Assembly: GCA_963205525.1 (NCBI GenBank)
Contig: CAUJJP010000013.1
Coordinates: forward strand, 1-13,267
Direction of reading: 5' to 3'
Origin: Pseudomonadota bacterium
GTDB taxonomy: Bacteria; Pseudomonadota; Gammaproteobacteria; Burkholderiales; Burkholderiaceae
DNA: 13,267 nt
The position numbers and the translations under genes are program-made. Shown here one piece after another: positions 7,301 through 13,267 of this stretch. Under the pieces are notes generated by a model. That model was given only the letters and a program-made list of their open reading frames with translations, did no database searches and had not been told where the DNA came from. Each line of letters begins with the position of its first letter. The stretch's first letter is position 1.

Positions 7301-8164
7301 CTTCAGCGCCTGCAGCCACTGCTCGCCCTTGGCCTGGCCGAGCTTCTTCTTGTCGAGCGCGCAGTCCTTGCGTATCCACTGGGCCAGCAGCCAGTCCCGC
7401 ATCTCGTCCGCGCGCTGCGCCCAGCCTGCCTTCAAGGCCGCCAGCGCCTGTTCGCGTTGCTGTGCGCCGCGCTGCAGTGCGTCCGCCAGCGTGCCCTGGC
7501 CGGCGTGCGCGGGCAGCGGCTTGTCGTGCAGGTCCTTCAGGTCGCGCGCCAGGGCGTCGACATCCGGCCAGCGTGCGAGCACGGCGTCCAGCGCCGCGCC
7601 GTCCAGCGGGTAGACCTGCTGGCGCCAGTAGTCGCGCAGCGCCTGCGCGCGCAGCGCCGTCTCCTGTGCCTGCAGCTCCTCGTCGAACAGGCAGCCGCTG
7701 TCGAAGGCGTGCTCGCGCAGCATGCGCTGGCACCAGGCGTCTATGGTGTGGACCGCGGCTTCGTCCATCGCCTCGGCGGCCAGCGCGGCGCGCCAGGCGG
7801 CTTCTTCGCGCGCCGGCCCGGGCGCGCAGGCATCGCGCAGCGCATGCAGGAAGGGGTCGAAGGGGTCGTCCGCCGGTGCGGGCTCGTCGCGCAGGCAGGC
7901 CGCGGCCTGCACCAGCCGGCCGCGGATGCGGTCCGACAGCTCGCGCGTGGCCGCGCGCGTGAAGGTCATCACCAGGATCTCGCCCGGGCTGCGCGGCGCG
8001 CAGCCGTGGCCCAGCACCAACCGCAGGTAGAGCGCGGCGATGGTCCAGGTCTTGCCGGTACCGGCGCTGGCCTCGATGAGCTGGCTGCCCTGCAGCGGCA
8101 GCGCCAGCGGCAGGCGCATGGACAGTGGCTGAGACGGCTGAATCGGGTCTGGCGCCTCAGTCAT
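4325..8164 (-). CDS. recB: RecB, 3'-5' helicase and nuclease subunit of exonuclease V
   Basis: The 1279-residue protein is a superfamily 1A (UvrD-like) helicase fused to the RecB nuclease, the sole nuclease of the RecBCD complex. Helicase motifs seen are EASAGTGKT (31-39), DEFQDT (411-416) followed by GDPKQAIYGFRGADIYSYL, VVTVHKSKGLEYPVV, and LLYVALTRARHAL (about 852-864). The C-terminal nuclease has GFADLVF and LDYKSN, with D1165, D1178 and K1180 at the same spacing as E. coli D1067, D1080 and K1082. It also has a downstream QAMAQAMLEHRYDVQAAIY helix. All catalytic residues are therefore present. The ATG at 8162-8164 has GGAGG six bases upstream and overlaps the recC stop by 8 bases, which implies translational coupling. 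The region before the nuclease (about 937-1025) is low-complexity, with Gly-Gln-Ala, Gly-Glu-Pro and poly-Ala stretches, so the nuclease tether is extended relative to the 1180-residue E. coli protein. Confidence 0.98.
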   Translation of the reverse strand: MTEAPDPIQPSQPLSMRLPLALPLQGSQLIEASAGTGKTWTIAALYLRLVLGHGCAPRSPGEILVMTFTRAATRELSDRIRGRLVQAAACLRDEPAPADDPFDPFLHALRDACAPGPAREEAAWRAALAAEAMDEAAVHTIDAWCQRMLREHAFDSGCLFDEELQAQETALRAQALRDYWRQQVYPLDGAALDAVLARWPDVDALARDLKDLHDKPLPAHAGQGTLADALQRGAQQREQALAALKAGWAQRADEMRDWLLAQWIRKDCALDKKKLGQAKGEQWLQALKDWALDPAQELPQLGSAGPERLTPAGICGALKPGATVDLPAVFEAFACLMEALAALPDPGQALRLHAAAGVAARMQQIKSAAGRYGFADMLQRLDAALDEAQHGERAQRLRQRILQQYPVALIDEFQDTSPLQLRIFDRLYRIAEDAPERCLLLIGDPKQAIYGFRGADIYSYLQARRATAGRHHALDTNHRSTAALVNAVNGLFARAQQRPGEGAFMFGAGRTSDLPFAPVRARGRPERLCSGGQAMPALTLVVDEALRHKDDSLGRYAALCAQRIVELLADPQAGFAEEGRPFRRLCPADIAVLVRNRHEAQAVRQQMRARGLASVYLSDKDLVWVTPQARDLLYLLQAVAAPRDARRARAALASALLGYTVPELLALAGDERLFDQMCERLQQLQQIWSAQGVLAMLRRALFVFDLPARWLARDEDRQDGERALTNVLQLAELLQAASAQVQGEQALIRWLAQQIAEGEQGVNEGDEAVMRLESDADLVQVVTVHKSKGLEYPVVMLPFAAHFRELGGGSAKNTAWLLPDPERPGAQQLVLAPNAQQQAVAERERQREELRLLYVALTRARHALWVGVSALVVGQKRDCVWQRSAIGYLLSGAGEAPPGPPLDDVQAYADANPGVRVQRLAADAELPPPTRLAPSTAQAGQAGQDGEAGQAGEAALAPPAVYSAAFDRQWAIGSYSALLRDRGAPGARAARTLREDEPGEPGEPGESGEPADTGAVLAIAAASGAAAAAAAPDAAAPWHRFPRGALAGNFLHGQLEWLAGEGFQLDASPALQQALAARCERQGHGARADEIVHWLRRVCSRVLPGPQVALSALAGTLPEMEFWFPVVGLAAGEVDRLCRLHILPGRPRPALPQRALVGMLMGFADLVFEHQGRCWVLDYKSNALGGNDADYTPQAMAQAMLEHRYDVQAAIYLLALHRLLRARRGPAYAPAQELGGALYLFLRGIETPGAGSFVLDAPLALLDALDTLLAPVGGAGADA
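5074..5100 (-). repeat. Alanine-rich GC-triplet run inside recB
   Basis: A run of GCN-type codons on the - strand encodes SGAAAAAAAPDAAA just before the RecB nuclease domain. It adds to the low-complexity tether. Confidence 0.5.
5140..5179 (-). repeat. 9-base tandem repeat inside recB (Gly-Glu-Pro)
   Basis: About four units of ACCGGGCTC or close variants (+ strand) encode EPGEPGEPGESGEP at RecB residues about 995-1008, between the helicase and nuclease domains. The frame is preserved by the period of nine. Confidence 0.8.
5309..5353 (-). repeat. 9-base tandem repeat inside recB (Gly-Gln-Ala)
   Basis: About five units of CCTGCCCAG or close variants (+ strand) encode QAGQAGQDGEAGQAGEA near RecB residues 937-952. 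Bases 5332-5353 are identical to 9578-9599 in recC, in the same reading frame. Confidence 0.8.
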
Positions 8165-11100
8165 TCATGTCCTCCGCCTGCGGCCCGGCAGCGGCGTGTC
8201 GGTCGATCTCCACCTGCTGCGCCAGCCAGGCCTGGTAGGGCTGGTACAGGCGCCGGGTCGCGGCCTCGAAACCGGGCTCGGCCTGCAGGCTCGCGAAGTC
8301 GGGGTGGCTGCGTGCGAGGCAGGCCTCCTCGCCCTCGCCCGCCACCGGGCTGTGCGTCTGGCCTTCGTAGACGGCGCGCGCGCTGGCCGGATCGTCCAGC
8401 CAGGCGAGGCCGGTCCTGAGCGCCGTCGGCCACGGACGGTCGCCGCCCAGGCCTTCGCGGCAGGCCCGCAGCAGGTCCTGCAGGGTGGCAGCGGCGTCGA
8501 GCGGTGCGCGCACGCGCAGCAGCGCGTCCGCGCCTACCACGATGCCGACCACGCCGGCGTCCGCGGTCTGGTCCGTGGCGTCGTCCGCCATGCCCTCCGC
8601 CGTGCCGTCCCCCATGCCGTCCGCGCAGGCGGCCGATGCCAGCGCGCGCAGCCAGGCCGCCAGCAGGCGATCGGGGCGCGGCGCGCCCTTCTTCGTCGTC
8701 AGCTTGCCCGACTGCAGCTCCAGCCAGACCGCTGGCGCCAGCGCCGAGGGCGCGCGCAGCCCGGTGAGCCAGTCGTCCAGCACCAGCGAAGAATCCTGCG
8801 GGCAGGACCAGCGCAGAGGCTGCTTGTCACACGCCAGCGGATGCGCGTCCAGCACCTCCCGCCAGGCGCCCAGCACCGGCAGCAGGGCCTGCGCCAGATC
8901 CGCCTGCGCGCGCCGACCCGGACCGGCCAGCGGCAGGCGACCGCTGCGGCGCAGCCGTTCGAGCTGCTGCTGCAAGAACGCCTGCAGCTGCTGCGGCGCC
9001 GGCGCTTGGGTCCAGGCGCGGCAAGCGCGCAAGACCTCGTCGGCGAGCCGCCAGCGCTCCAGCGTGGCGACGCCGAAAGCCTCCTCGTCCTCCTGCCCTG
9101 GCGCGCTGGCGTCGAACTCCACCTGCAGTCGCTGGCGGTAGAAGGCCTGCACCGGGTTGCGCAGAAAGGCCGCCAGCGCGCCGAGCGTGAACGGGCGTGT
9201 GCCGCGCGCGTCTGCCCCGGCTTCGCTGCCCTTGGCGCACCGCGCGGCGTCCAGGGCGGGGCGCGCGCGCTCGGTGTGCGCCGTGCGCCATTCGCTGGCA
9301 TGGGTGAACAGGTGCCCGCCGGCCGCAGCGGGCTCGAAGTAGCGGCGGCTGAAAGGCTGTAGCGGGTGCTCGGTGCTGCGCTCGGCCAGCACCTGCGGGC
9401 CCCAGCCGCTGGCCAGGTAGTCGCGCAGCTGCGCGACCAGGACCGAGGGCGGCTGCGGCTGGTTGTCGCGCGCACTGCGTCCGGCCCAGCTGAGGTAGAG
9501 CACGCGGCGCGCCGACAGCAGGGCGTCCAGCATGAGCTGGCGGTCGTCGTCGCGGCGCGAGCGGTCGCCCGGCCTGGCCTGCCCAGCCTGCCCGGCCTGG
9601 CCTGCCATGAGGTCGAAATCGCTGCGGACGGCGCGCCGCGGGTAGGCGCCGTCGTTCATGCCGAGCAGGCACAGCACCGGGTAGGGAATCGCACGCAGCG
9701 GCAGCAGGGTGCAGAAGGTCACCCCGCCGGCCTGGAAACGGCGCGTCAGCTCGGGCGCCTCCAGCGCCTCCAGCCAGGCCTCGTGCAGCACCGCCAGCGG
9801 CGTCGGCTCGTCGAATCCGGCGGCCTCGCAGGCCTGCAGCCAGGCCGCGAGGGCGTCGTCCAGCGCCTGCAGCAGGGCGCGATCGGCGTCGTCGCTGGCG
9901 CTGAAGACCTCGGCCAGCAGGCGACGCAGGCGCGGCGCCCATTGCGTGGGCGTGGGCGGGGGCGACGCATCGACCTCGTCGCGCCAGTGGGTCAGGGTCT
10001 GCACCAGCTCGGCCAGCGACCCGGCCAGCGCCGCCGCCAGCCCCGCCACCTCGGCATAGGGTTCGATGCCGGCAAAGCCCGGCGCCGCCTCCAGCTCGCC
10101 GCAGGCGTAGCCCAGCAGCATGCGCTGCAGCCCGAAGTCCCAGGTGTTCTGCGCGCCGGCTGCGCCCAGGCCTAGGCTGTCGCGGTGCGCCGCGTCCAGC
10201 CCCCAGCGAACGCCGGCGCCGTCCAGCCACTGCGCGATCGTCGGCACGTCGTCCGCCGCCACGCCGAAGCGGCGCGCGATCGCCGGCACCTCCAGCAGCG
10301 CGCGCAGCTCGCTCGCGGCCAGCCGCTGCTGCGGCAGCTGCAGCAGGTACTCCAGCGCCACCAGCAGCGGCTCGTTGCCGCGCTCCTTCTGGTCGGCGAT
10401 GCCCCAGGGGATGTGGCGCGGGTCGCCGCGCGGATACTGCCCGAACACGGAACGGATGGCGGCGCCGAAGACCTCGATGTCGGGCACCATGACGACGATG
10501 TCGCGCGGCGCCAGCGGCTGCCCGCCCGGCGGCTGCGCCAGCAGCGCCAGCAACTGGTCGTGCAGGATCTCGACCTCGCGCTGCGCGCTGTGGGCGAGGT
10601 GGAAGACGATCGAACGGTCGCTCGCCGGCACCGCCTGGCGCGGGAGCTCGGCCAGCGGCAGCAGGTCGCGCACCGCAGCCTGCACCTGCTGCAGCAAGCT
10701 GGTGGGCGGGGTCTCGTCGAACAGGTCGACCTTGGGCAGCGGCTGCTGCCGGCGCGCGGCCTGGGCCTCGTCGAAGGCGTCGAGCTGGCGCACGAAGTCG
10801 CGGCTCTGGCGCCCCCAGGCGGCCAGCAGGGGATGGCCGTGGGCGTGCATCTGCGACAGCGGCAAGGCCGCCAGCTCGCGCCCGCCGCGCAAGGGCTGGC
10901 GCCGGTGCTGCAGGCGCAGCAGCTCGCGGCCATCGATGATGTCGGCCCAGTGGTAGCGGCAGGGGTTGGGCACCGCCATCAGCACCTGGCAGTGCCCAGC
11001 CAGCGCGGTGATCGCCTCCAGCGTCTGCAGCGGCACGTGGGTGCTGCCGAAGACGACGATGCGCCGCGGCAGGCCGGCAAAGCCCTGCTGCGCCGAGCTC

Positions 11101-11771
11101 TGCGACAAGGCCTCGAGGAAGCGCTGCTGCAGCGCCGAGCGCGAAAGCAGGCGCTGCGCGGGCGTCATGTCGGCCAGCAGGGCGCGCCACAGCGCCGGCT
11201 GCCAGCGCTGCTGCGCCGGCAGCTCGGCGGGCTCATCGGAATGTGCGGCATGGGCGGCATGTGCGGCGCGGCGCAGGACGTCGCGCCCCTGTTCCCAGTC
11301 CTGCAGCCAGTCGGCGCGGTAGACCTGATACTGGTCCAGCAGGTCGGCCAGGCGCTGCGCCAGCTGCAGGCGCCGGCCAGCGTCACCGCCTTCCAGGAAA
11401 GCCGCCAACGGCTCGAAGCCGGGTTGCCCGCTGAGTTCGGGCAGCAGCCGCATCAGGCGCCAGCACAGCGCCAGCTTGTCGAAGGGCGAGGCGGCGGGCA
11501 GCGCAGCACGGCCGAGCACAGCCCGCCAGGCGCGCCAGACGAAGCGCGCCGGCAGCTCGACCCGGGTGGCGGCGCAGATGCCATGCGCCTGGGCCTGCGC
11601 CATCTTGAACCACTCGGCCATGCCGTTGCTCTGCACGAGCACGACCTCCTGCTCCAGCGGCGCCAGCGGCTGGCGCGCCACCCAGGCAAAGACCGCCTGC
11701 GCCAGCAGCTCCAGGCGGTTGCCCTGCAAGACGATCAGGCCGGCTTGTGGTCCCTCTCCCATGGCGGGCAT
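8157..11771 (-). CDS. recC: RecC, Chi-recognising subunit of exonuclease V
   Basis: The 1204-residue protein is the scaffold of RecBCD. It has the fold of an inactive helicase plus an inactive nuclease, splits the DNA strands and scans for Chi. Family segments seen are GLIVLQGNRLELL and VVLVQSNGMAEWF near the N-terminus, RIVVFGSTHVPLQTLEAI and NPCRYHWADI, RDIVVMVPDIEVFGAAI with HIPWGIAD, and VTFCTLLPLRAIPYPVLCLL followed by GMNDGAYPR at about 680-710. Lack of Walker motifs is normal for RecC. E. coli RecC has 1122 residues, and the extra length includes three repetitive inserts. The start is uncertain: ATG 11769-11771 is chosen, while GTG 11775-11777 and ATG 11760-11762 are alternatives, and none has a good ribosome binding site. 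It is the first gene of recC-recB-recD and is divergent from a MarR-type regulator. Confidence 0.97.
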   Translation of the reverse strand: MPAMGEGPQAGLIVLQGNRLELLAQAVFAWVARQPLAPLEQEVVLVQSNGMAEWFKMAQAQAHGICAATRVELPARFVWRAWRAVLGRAALPAASPFDKLALCWRLMRLLPELSGQPGFEPLAAFLEGGDAGRRLQLAQRLADLLDQYQVYRADWLQDWEQGRDVLRRAAHAAHAAHSDEPAELPAQQRWQPALWRALLADMTPAQRLLSRSALQQRFLEALSQSSAQQGFAGLPRRIVVFGSTHVPLQTLEAITALAGHCQVLMAVPNPCRYHWADIIDGRELLRLQHRRQPLRGGRELAALPLSQMHAHGHPLLAAWGRQSRDFVRQLDAFDEAQAARRQQPLPKVDLFDETPPTSLLQQVQAAVRDLLPLAELPRQAVPASDRSIVFHLAHSAQREVEILHDQLLALLAQPPGGQPLAPRDIVVMVPDIEVFGAAIRSVFGQYPRGDPRHIPWGIADQKERGNEPLLVALEYLLQLPQQRLAASELRALLEVPAIARRFGVAADDVPTIAQWLDGAGVRWGLDAAHRDSLGLGAAGAQNTWDFGLQRMLLGYACGELEAAPGFAGIEPYAEVAGLAAALAGSLAELVQTLTHWRDEVDASPPPTPTQWAPRLRRLLAEVFSASDDADRALLQALDDALAAWLQACEAAGFDEPTPLAVLHEAWLEALEAPELTRRFQAGGVTFCTLLPLRAIPYPVLCLLGMNDGAYPRRAVRSDFDLMAGQAGQAGQARPGDRSRRDDDRQLMLDALLSARRVLYLSWAGRSARDNQPQPPSVLVAQLRDYLASGWGPQVLAERSTEHPLQPFSRRYFEPAAAGGHLFTHASEWRTAHTERARPALDAARCAKGSEAGADARGTRPFTLGALAAFLRNPVQAFYRQRLQVEFDASAPGQEDEEAFGVATLERWRLADEVLRACRAWTQAPAPQQLQAFLQQQLERLRRSGRLPLAGPGRRAQADLAQALLPVLGAWREVLDAHPLACDKQPLRWSCPQDSSLVLDDWLTGLRAPSALAPAVWLELQSGKLTTKKGAPRPDRLLAAWLRALASAACADGMGDGTAEGMADDATDQTADAGVVGIVVGADALLRVRAPLDAAATLQDLLRACREGLGGDRPWPTALRTGLAWLDDPASARAVYEGQTHSPVAGEGEEACLARSHPDFASLQAEPGFEAATRRLYQPYQAWLAQQVEIDRHAAAGPQAEDMND
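8575..8632 (-). repeat. Imperfect short tandem repeat inside recC
   Basis: Repeated CCGTCCGCC/ATGCCGTCC-like units encode a stretch rich in Ala, Asp, Gly and Met (ADGMGDGTAEGMADD and on) at RecC residues about 1047-1065. This looks like an acidic flexible loop in the C-terminal domain. Confidence 0.6.
9570..9605 (-). repeat. 9-base tandem repeat inside recC (Gly-Gln-Ala)
   Basis: CCTGCCCAG-type units (+ strand) encode AGQAGQAGQARPGD at RecC residues about 722-734, just after the conserved GMNDGAYPR segment. This is the same unit and frame as the recB tract at 5309-5353. Confidence 0.75.
11241..11267 (-). repeat. Three 9-base units inside recC (His-Ala-Ala)
   Basis: Three units ATGTGCGGC, ATGGGCGGC and ATGTGCGGC (+ strand) encode HAAHAAH at RecC residues about 167-175, in the N-terminal dead-helicase region. 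Confidence 0.75.
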
Positions 11772-11819
11772 TGTCACTGCATGCGCCGGCCGCGCCCGGC
11801 TGGCGCAGGCAGCGACAAT
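11770..11819. promoter_or_regulatory. Imperfect 18-bp inverted repeat between recC and the MarR-type gene, candidate operator
   Basis: The left arm ATTGTCACTGCATGCGCC (11770-11787) matches the reverse complement of 11802-11819 at 16 of 18 positions, with a 14-base spacer. Each arm contains a GACAAT hexamer pointing outward: on the + strand at 11814-11819 and on the - strand at 11770-11775. These are plausible -10 boxes for divergent promoters, though no matching -35 boxes are visible. MarR proteins commonly bind palindromes next to their own gene, so this is a reasonable autoregulatory site. The left arm overlaps the most upstream candidate starts of recC. Confidence 0.45.
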
Positions 11820-11848
11820 CCGGGGCCATCACAGCCACCGTCCACCCC

Positions 11849-12433
11849 ATGCCAGCCCGCAAGACGACGACCCGCCGGCGCACGCCGGACAGCGCCGAAC
11901 CAGCGCCCGACGCCGGTGTCCGCCCCGTTTCCAAGGCCAGCGCCGTCACCCACGATGCGCCGCCGCCTGCCGAGGCGCCCAAGACCTTTCGCGACCTGAT
12001 GTCGTTCCGGCTCGTGAAGGCGAGCTACTACTGCACCAAGCCCACCTACCTGAGCTTTCTGCGCACCCACAAGGTCACGGCGGTCGAGTGGCGGCTGATG
12101 GGCAACCTCTACGCCGATGCCCCGCTGCCGCTGGCACGGCTGGCGGTGGAGGTGGACATCCAGCTCGCCCAGGCCAGCCGCACCGTGTCCAGCCTGGTGA
12201 CGCGCGGCCTGGTGCGCAGCGAGGCCGACAAGAAGGACGGCCGCAGCGTGCAGCTCTCGCTCACCACCGAGGGCCGCACGCTGTACCGGCGCATGTTCGG
12301 CGAGGCGGTGCGGCGCCAGGAGCGCCAGCTCGCCTGCCTCACGGCCAAGGAGCTGCAGGTCCTTTGCCGCGCCCTGGACAAGCTGGCCGACGCAGGCCGC
12401 GCCATGTTCGAGGAGGAGCGCCTGCGACCCTGA
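11849..12433 (+). CDS. MarR-family winged-helix transcriptional regulator
   Basis: The 194-residue protein has a MarR core from about residue 45 to the end. Helix 1 is around FRDLMSFRLVKASYYCTKPTYLSFL. The DNA-binding segment LARLAVEVDIQLAQASRTVSSLVTRGLV spans about 95-122. The wing has DKKDGRSVQLSLTTEG (about 128-143) with the Asp/Arg pattern typical of the family. C-terminal helices follow for dimerisation. Residues 1-44 are a basic, Pro/Ala-rich extension that is probably disordered. ATG 11849 is chosen. An open frame continues upstream to 11747 but would overlap the recC start, and ATG at about 11999 would leave only the core. No clear ribosome binding site precedes 11849. The ligand is unknown. 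The gene is divergent from recC, so autoregulation and control of recCBD are possible but unproven. Confidence 0.85.
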   Translation: MPARKTTTRRRTPDSAEPAPDAGVRPVSKASAVTHDAPPPAEAPKTFRDLMSFRLVKASYYCTKPTYLSFLRTHKVTAVEWRLMGNLYADAPLPLARLAVEVDIQLAQASRTVSSLVTRGLVRSEADKKDGRSVQLSLTTEGRTLYRRMFGEAVRRQERQLACLTAKELQVLCRALDKLADAGRAMFEEERLRP

Positions 12434-12457
12434 GGCAGGGCGCGGCCGCGCCCTGCC
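12434..12457 (+). terminator. Perfect 24-base palindrome directly after the MarR-type gene
   Basis: GGCAGGGCGCGG is followed at once by its exact reverse complement, starting on the base after the TGA stop. It could form a very stable stem at the 3' end of the mRNA. There is no T tract after it, so it may be an mRNA-end stabiliser or a GC-type terminator rather than a classical one. Confidence 0.5.
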
Positions 12458-12595
12458 CTGGGCACCCGTGCCGCCATCCGGACCCCAATACCGTCAAGTT
12501 TGCGTACCGAGCGTTTGCGCTTGAGAGCGCCCCCAGGGCCGGGCTGCGCCCGGCCCGCCAGCGGGCTTGCAGGACCGATGGCCCTCGCCAGGCGA

Positions 12596-12620
12596 ATCAC
12601 AGTCCGCAGTGGACTGTGAT
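12596..12620. terminator. Strong 10-bp hairpin, possible terminator or repeat core
   Basis: ATCACAGTCC and GGACTGTGAT are perfect complements around the loop GCAGT. It lies between two convergent genes, so it could end either transcript. There is no adjoining T run. Confidence 0.4.
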
Positions 12621-12657
12621 CCGTCCGGGCTCGGCCCCCCCGAGGGGGTCAAGAAAA

Positions 12658-12674
12658 CTTGGGGCGGCCCGGCG
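12658..12674. repeat. Second copy of a 17-base GC-rich core, CTTGGGGCGGCCCGGCG
   Basis: It is identical to 4305-4321 in the recB-recD spacer. Both copies lie outside the large genes and next to hairpins, which suggests a small dispersed element. Confidence 0.6.
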
Positions 12675-12786
12675 TCTTCTTGAGAGCCTGCGCGTGTGTC
12701 GTGCCCTGGGCCGAAAGGGGTCGGTCGCCACGACTGGAAGCATCAGGGCAAACGCGTGGTTTGGTGCCTAAGTTAACGGTATTTGG

Positions 12787-13197
12787 TTAGGCCTCACTGA
12801 ACCTCAAGAACGGCGCAAGTATGGAGACAACCGCTACAAGAGTGGCGGCTGCCGATGCCGCGGACAGAACTCCAAGGCGCTTGCTTCGAAGCCAGCCGGA
12901 AGCGCCGGCCGCCAGCACGAGGCAAACGGTACCGACAAGGAAGGCCTGCGATGCAAGCTGATGAAGAGACATGAGCCGTGGATCAGCGACCGACTTCCCT
13001 TCGAGCACGATGCCAGCAAAGACACTTGATACGGCAGCCACCATCAGCGCCAGCGCAGCGAGTAGCGCACTGACAAAGACCCAGGCGTATGCCCGAGACT
13101 GCGCCGTCGATGCGAGCAGACTTCCAAGAAATGTGAAGGCGAACCCGGCCAGAAGTGAACTTACGAGGCTGAGTTGATTGAAGAGTGTCTGTGACAC
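12787..13197 (-). CDS. Small four-helix membrane protein, unknown function
   Basis: The 136-residue product has four hydrophobic segments at about 8-29 (LSLVSSLLAGFAFTFLG), 37-62, 80-101 (ASQAFLVGTVCLVLAAG) and 108-131 (LGVLSAASAAATLVAVV). Short loops and a basic SKR between helices 3 and 4 suggest an inner-membrane protein. No known domain is recognised. GTG at 13195-13197 is chosen because AGGAG lies five bases upstream. The same frame, however, stays open to the right edge of the window and reads plausibly (VRFQHSDQILDAGAG), so the true start may lie outside and this may be a partial gene. Hand counting gives roughly 60% GC with A/T in third positions, well below the rec genes, so horizontal acquisition is possible. 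The TAA stop is embedded in a GCCTAAC motif. The gene is convergent with the MarR-type gene. Confidence 0.65.
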   Translation of the reverse strand: MSQTLFNQLSLVSSLLAGFAFTFLGSLLASTAQSRAYAWVFVSALLAALALMVAAVSSVFAGIVLEGKSVADPRLMSLHQLASQAFLVGTVCLVLAAGASGWLRSKRLGVLSAASAAATLVAVVSILAPFLRFSEA

Positions 13198-13267
13198 GCC
13201 CGCTCCTGCGTCGAGAATTTGATCTGAATGTTGGAATCGTACGGTGACTTCAGGATGACCGTCGCTG

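Larger units (their letters stand above)
12434..12786. repeat. Hairpin-dense non-coding stretch between the MarR-type gene and the membrane-protein gene
   Basis: No credible gene is seen here. Besides the 24-base palindrome there are successive perfect stems: GCGCT/AGCGC (12517-12530), GGGCCGGGC/GCCCGGCCC (12536-12556), an overlapping alternative GCCCGC/GCGGGC (12553-12566), ATCACAGTCC/GGACTGTGAT with loop GCAGT (12596-12620), C-rich/G-rich pairing at about 12634-12648, and CAAG/CTTG around AAAA. Bases 12658-12674 repeat the core of the recB-recD spacer. From about 12690 to 12786 the GC content falls and nothing is recognised. The dense hairpins resemble dispersed intergenic repeats of Comamonadaceae, by recollection only. 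Confidence 0.5.

Noticed and set aside
12109..12600. 163-residue open frame on the - strand opposite the MarR-type gene
   Set aside because: It is low-complexity, begins inside the hairpin region and is antisense to a well-supported regulator.
12766..12792. Integron attC-like site (GCCTAA ... GTTAGGC) overlapping the stop of the membrane-protein gene
   Set aside because: The two half-sites are only 27 bases end to end, one differs from the consensus at its last base, and no inner stem-loop of attC type is present. Kept only as part of a low-interest finding.

Overview
The window looks like chromosomal DNA of a high-GC betaproteobacterium, most likely Burkholderiales/Comamonadaceae. This is inferred from very GC-rich codons, the gene order recC-recB-recD, the style of the encoded proteins and GC-rich hairpin-type intergenic DNA. 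No 16S or other strict taxonomic marker is present, so the assignment is an inference.

Left end (1-870): bases 1 to about 190 encode, on the + strand, an N-terminal piece of a second, divergent RecC that enters from outside the window. It stops abruptly and joins, tail to tail, a conserved hypothetical gene on the - strand (start 736) that has lost its 3' end at the same point. This junction is either a real rearrangement scar or an assembly chimera. A tRNA-Arg(UCU) gene with an encoded CCA follows at 870-946.

Middle (1056-11771): four genes run leftward on the - strand in the order recC, recB, recD, then a predicted lipoprotein of the 2-keto-4-pentenoate hydratase fold. recC and recB overlap by 8 bases. 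recB and recD are bridged by a 21-codon micro-ORF that overlaps recB's stop and recD's start. The three subunits together make the RecBCD helicase-nuclease that processes double-strand DNA ends, and all catalytic motifs of RecB and RecD can be seen. recB, recC and recD carry at least seven in-frame 9- or 12-base tandem repeat tracts in probable surface loops or linkers.

Right part (11771-13267): a MarR-type regulator is divergent from recC, with an 18-bp imperfect inverted repeat (16/18) between the two starts. After it comes about 350 bases of non-coding, hairpin-dense DNA that shares a 17-base core with the recB-recD spacer. The last gene is a small four-helix membrane protein on the - strand with visibly lower GC. 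It may continue beyond the right edge.

The most interesting candidates are the RecC fragment junction, the repeat tracts confined to recCBD, the micro-ORF bridge, and the possible MarR control of recCBD.
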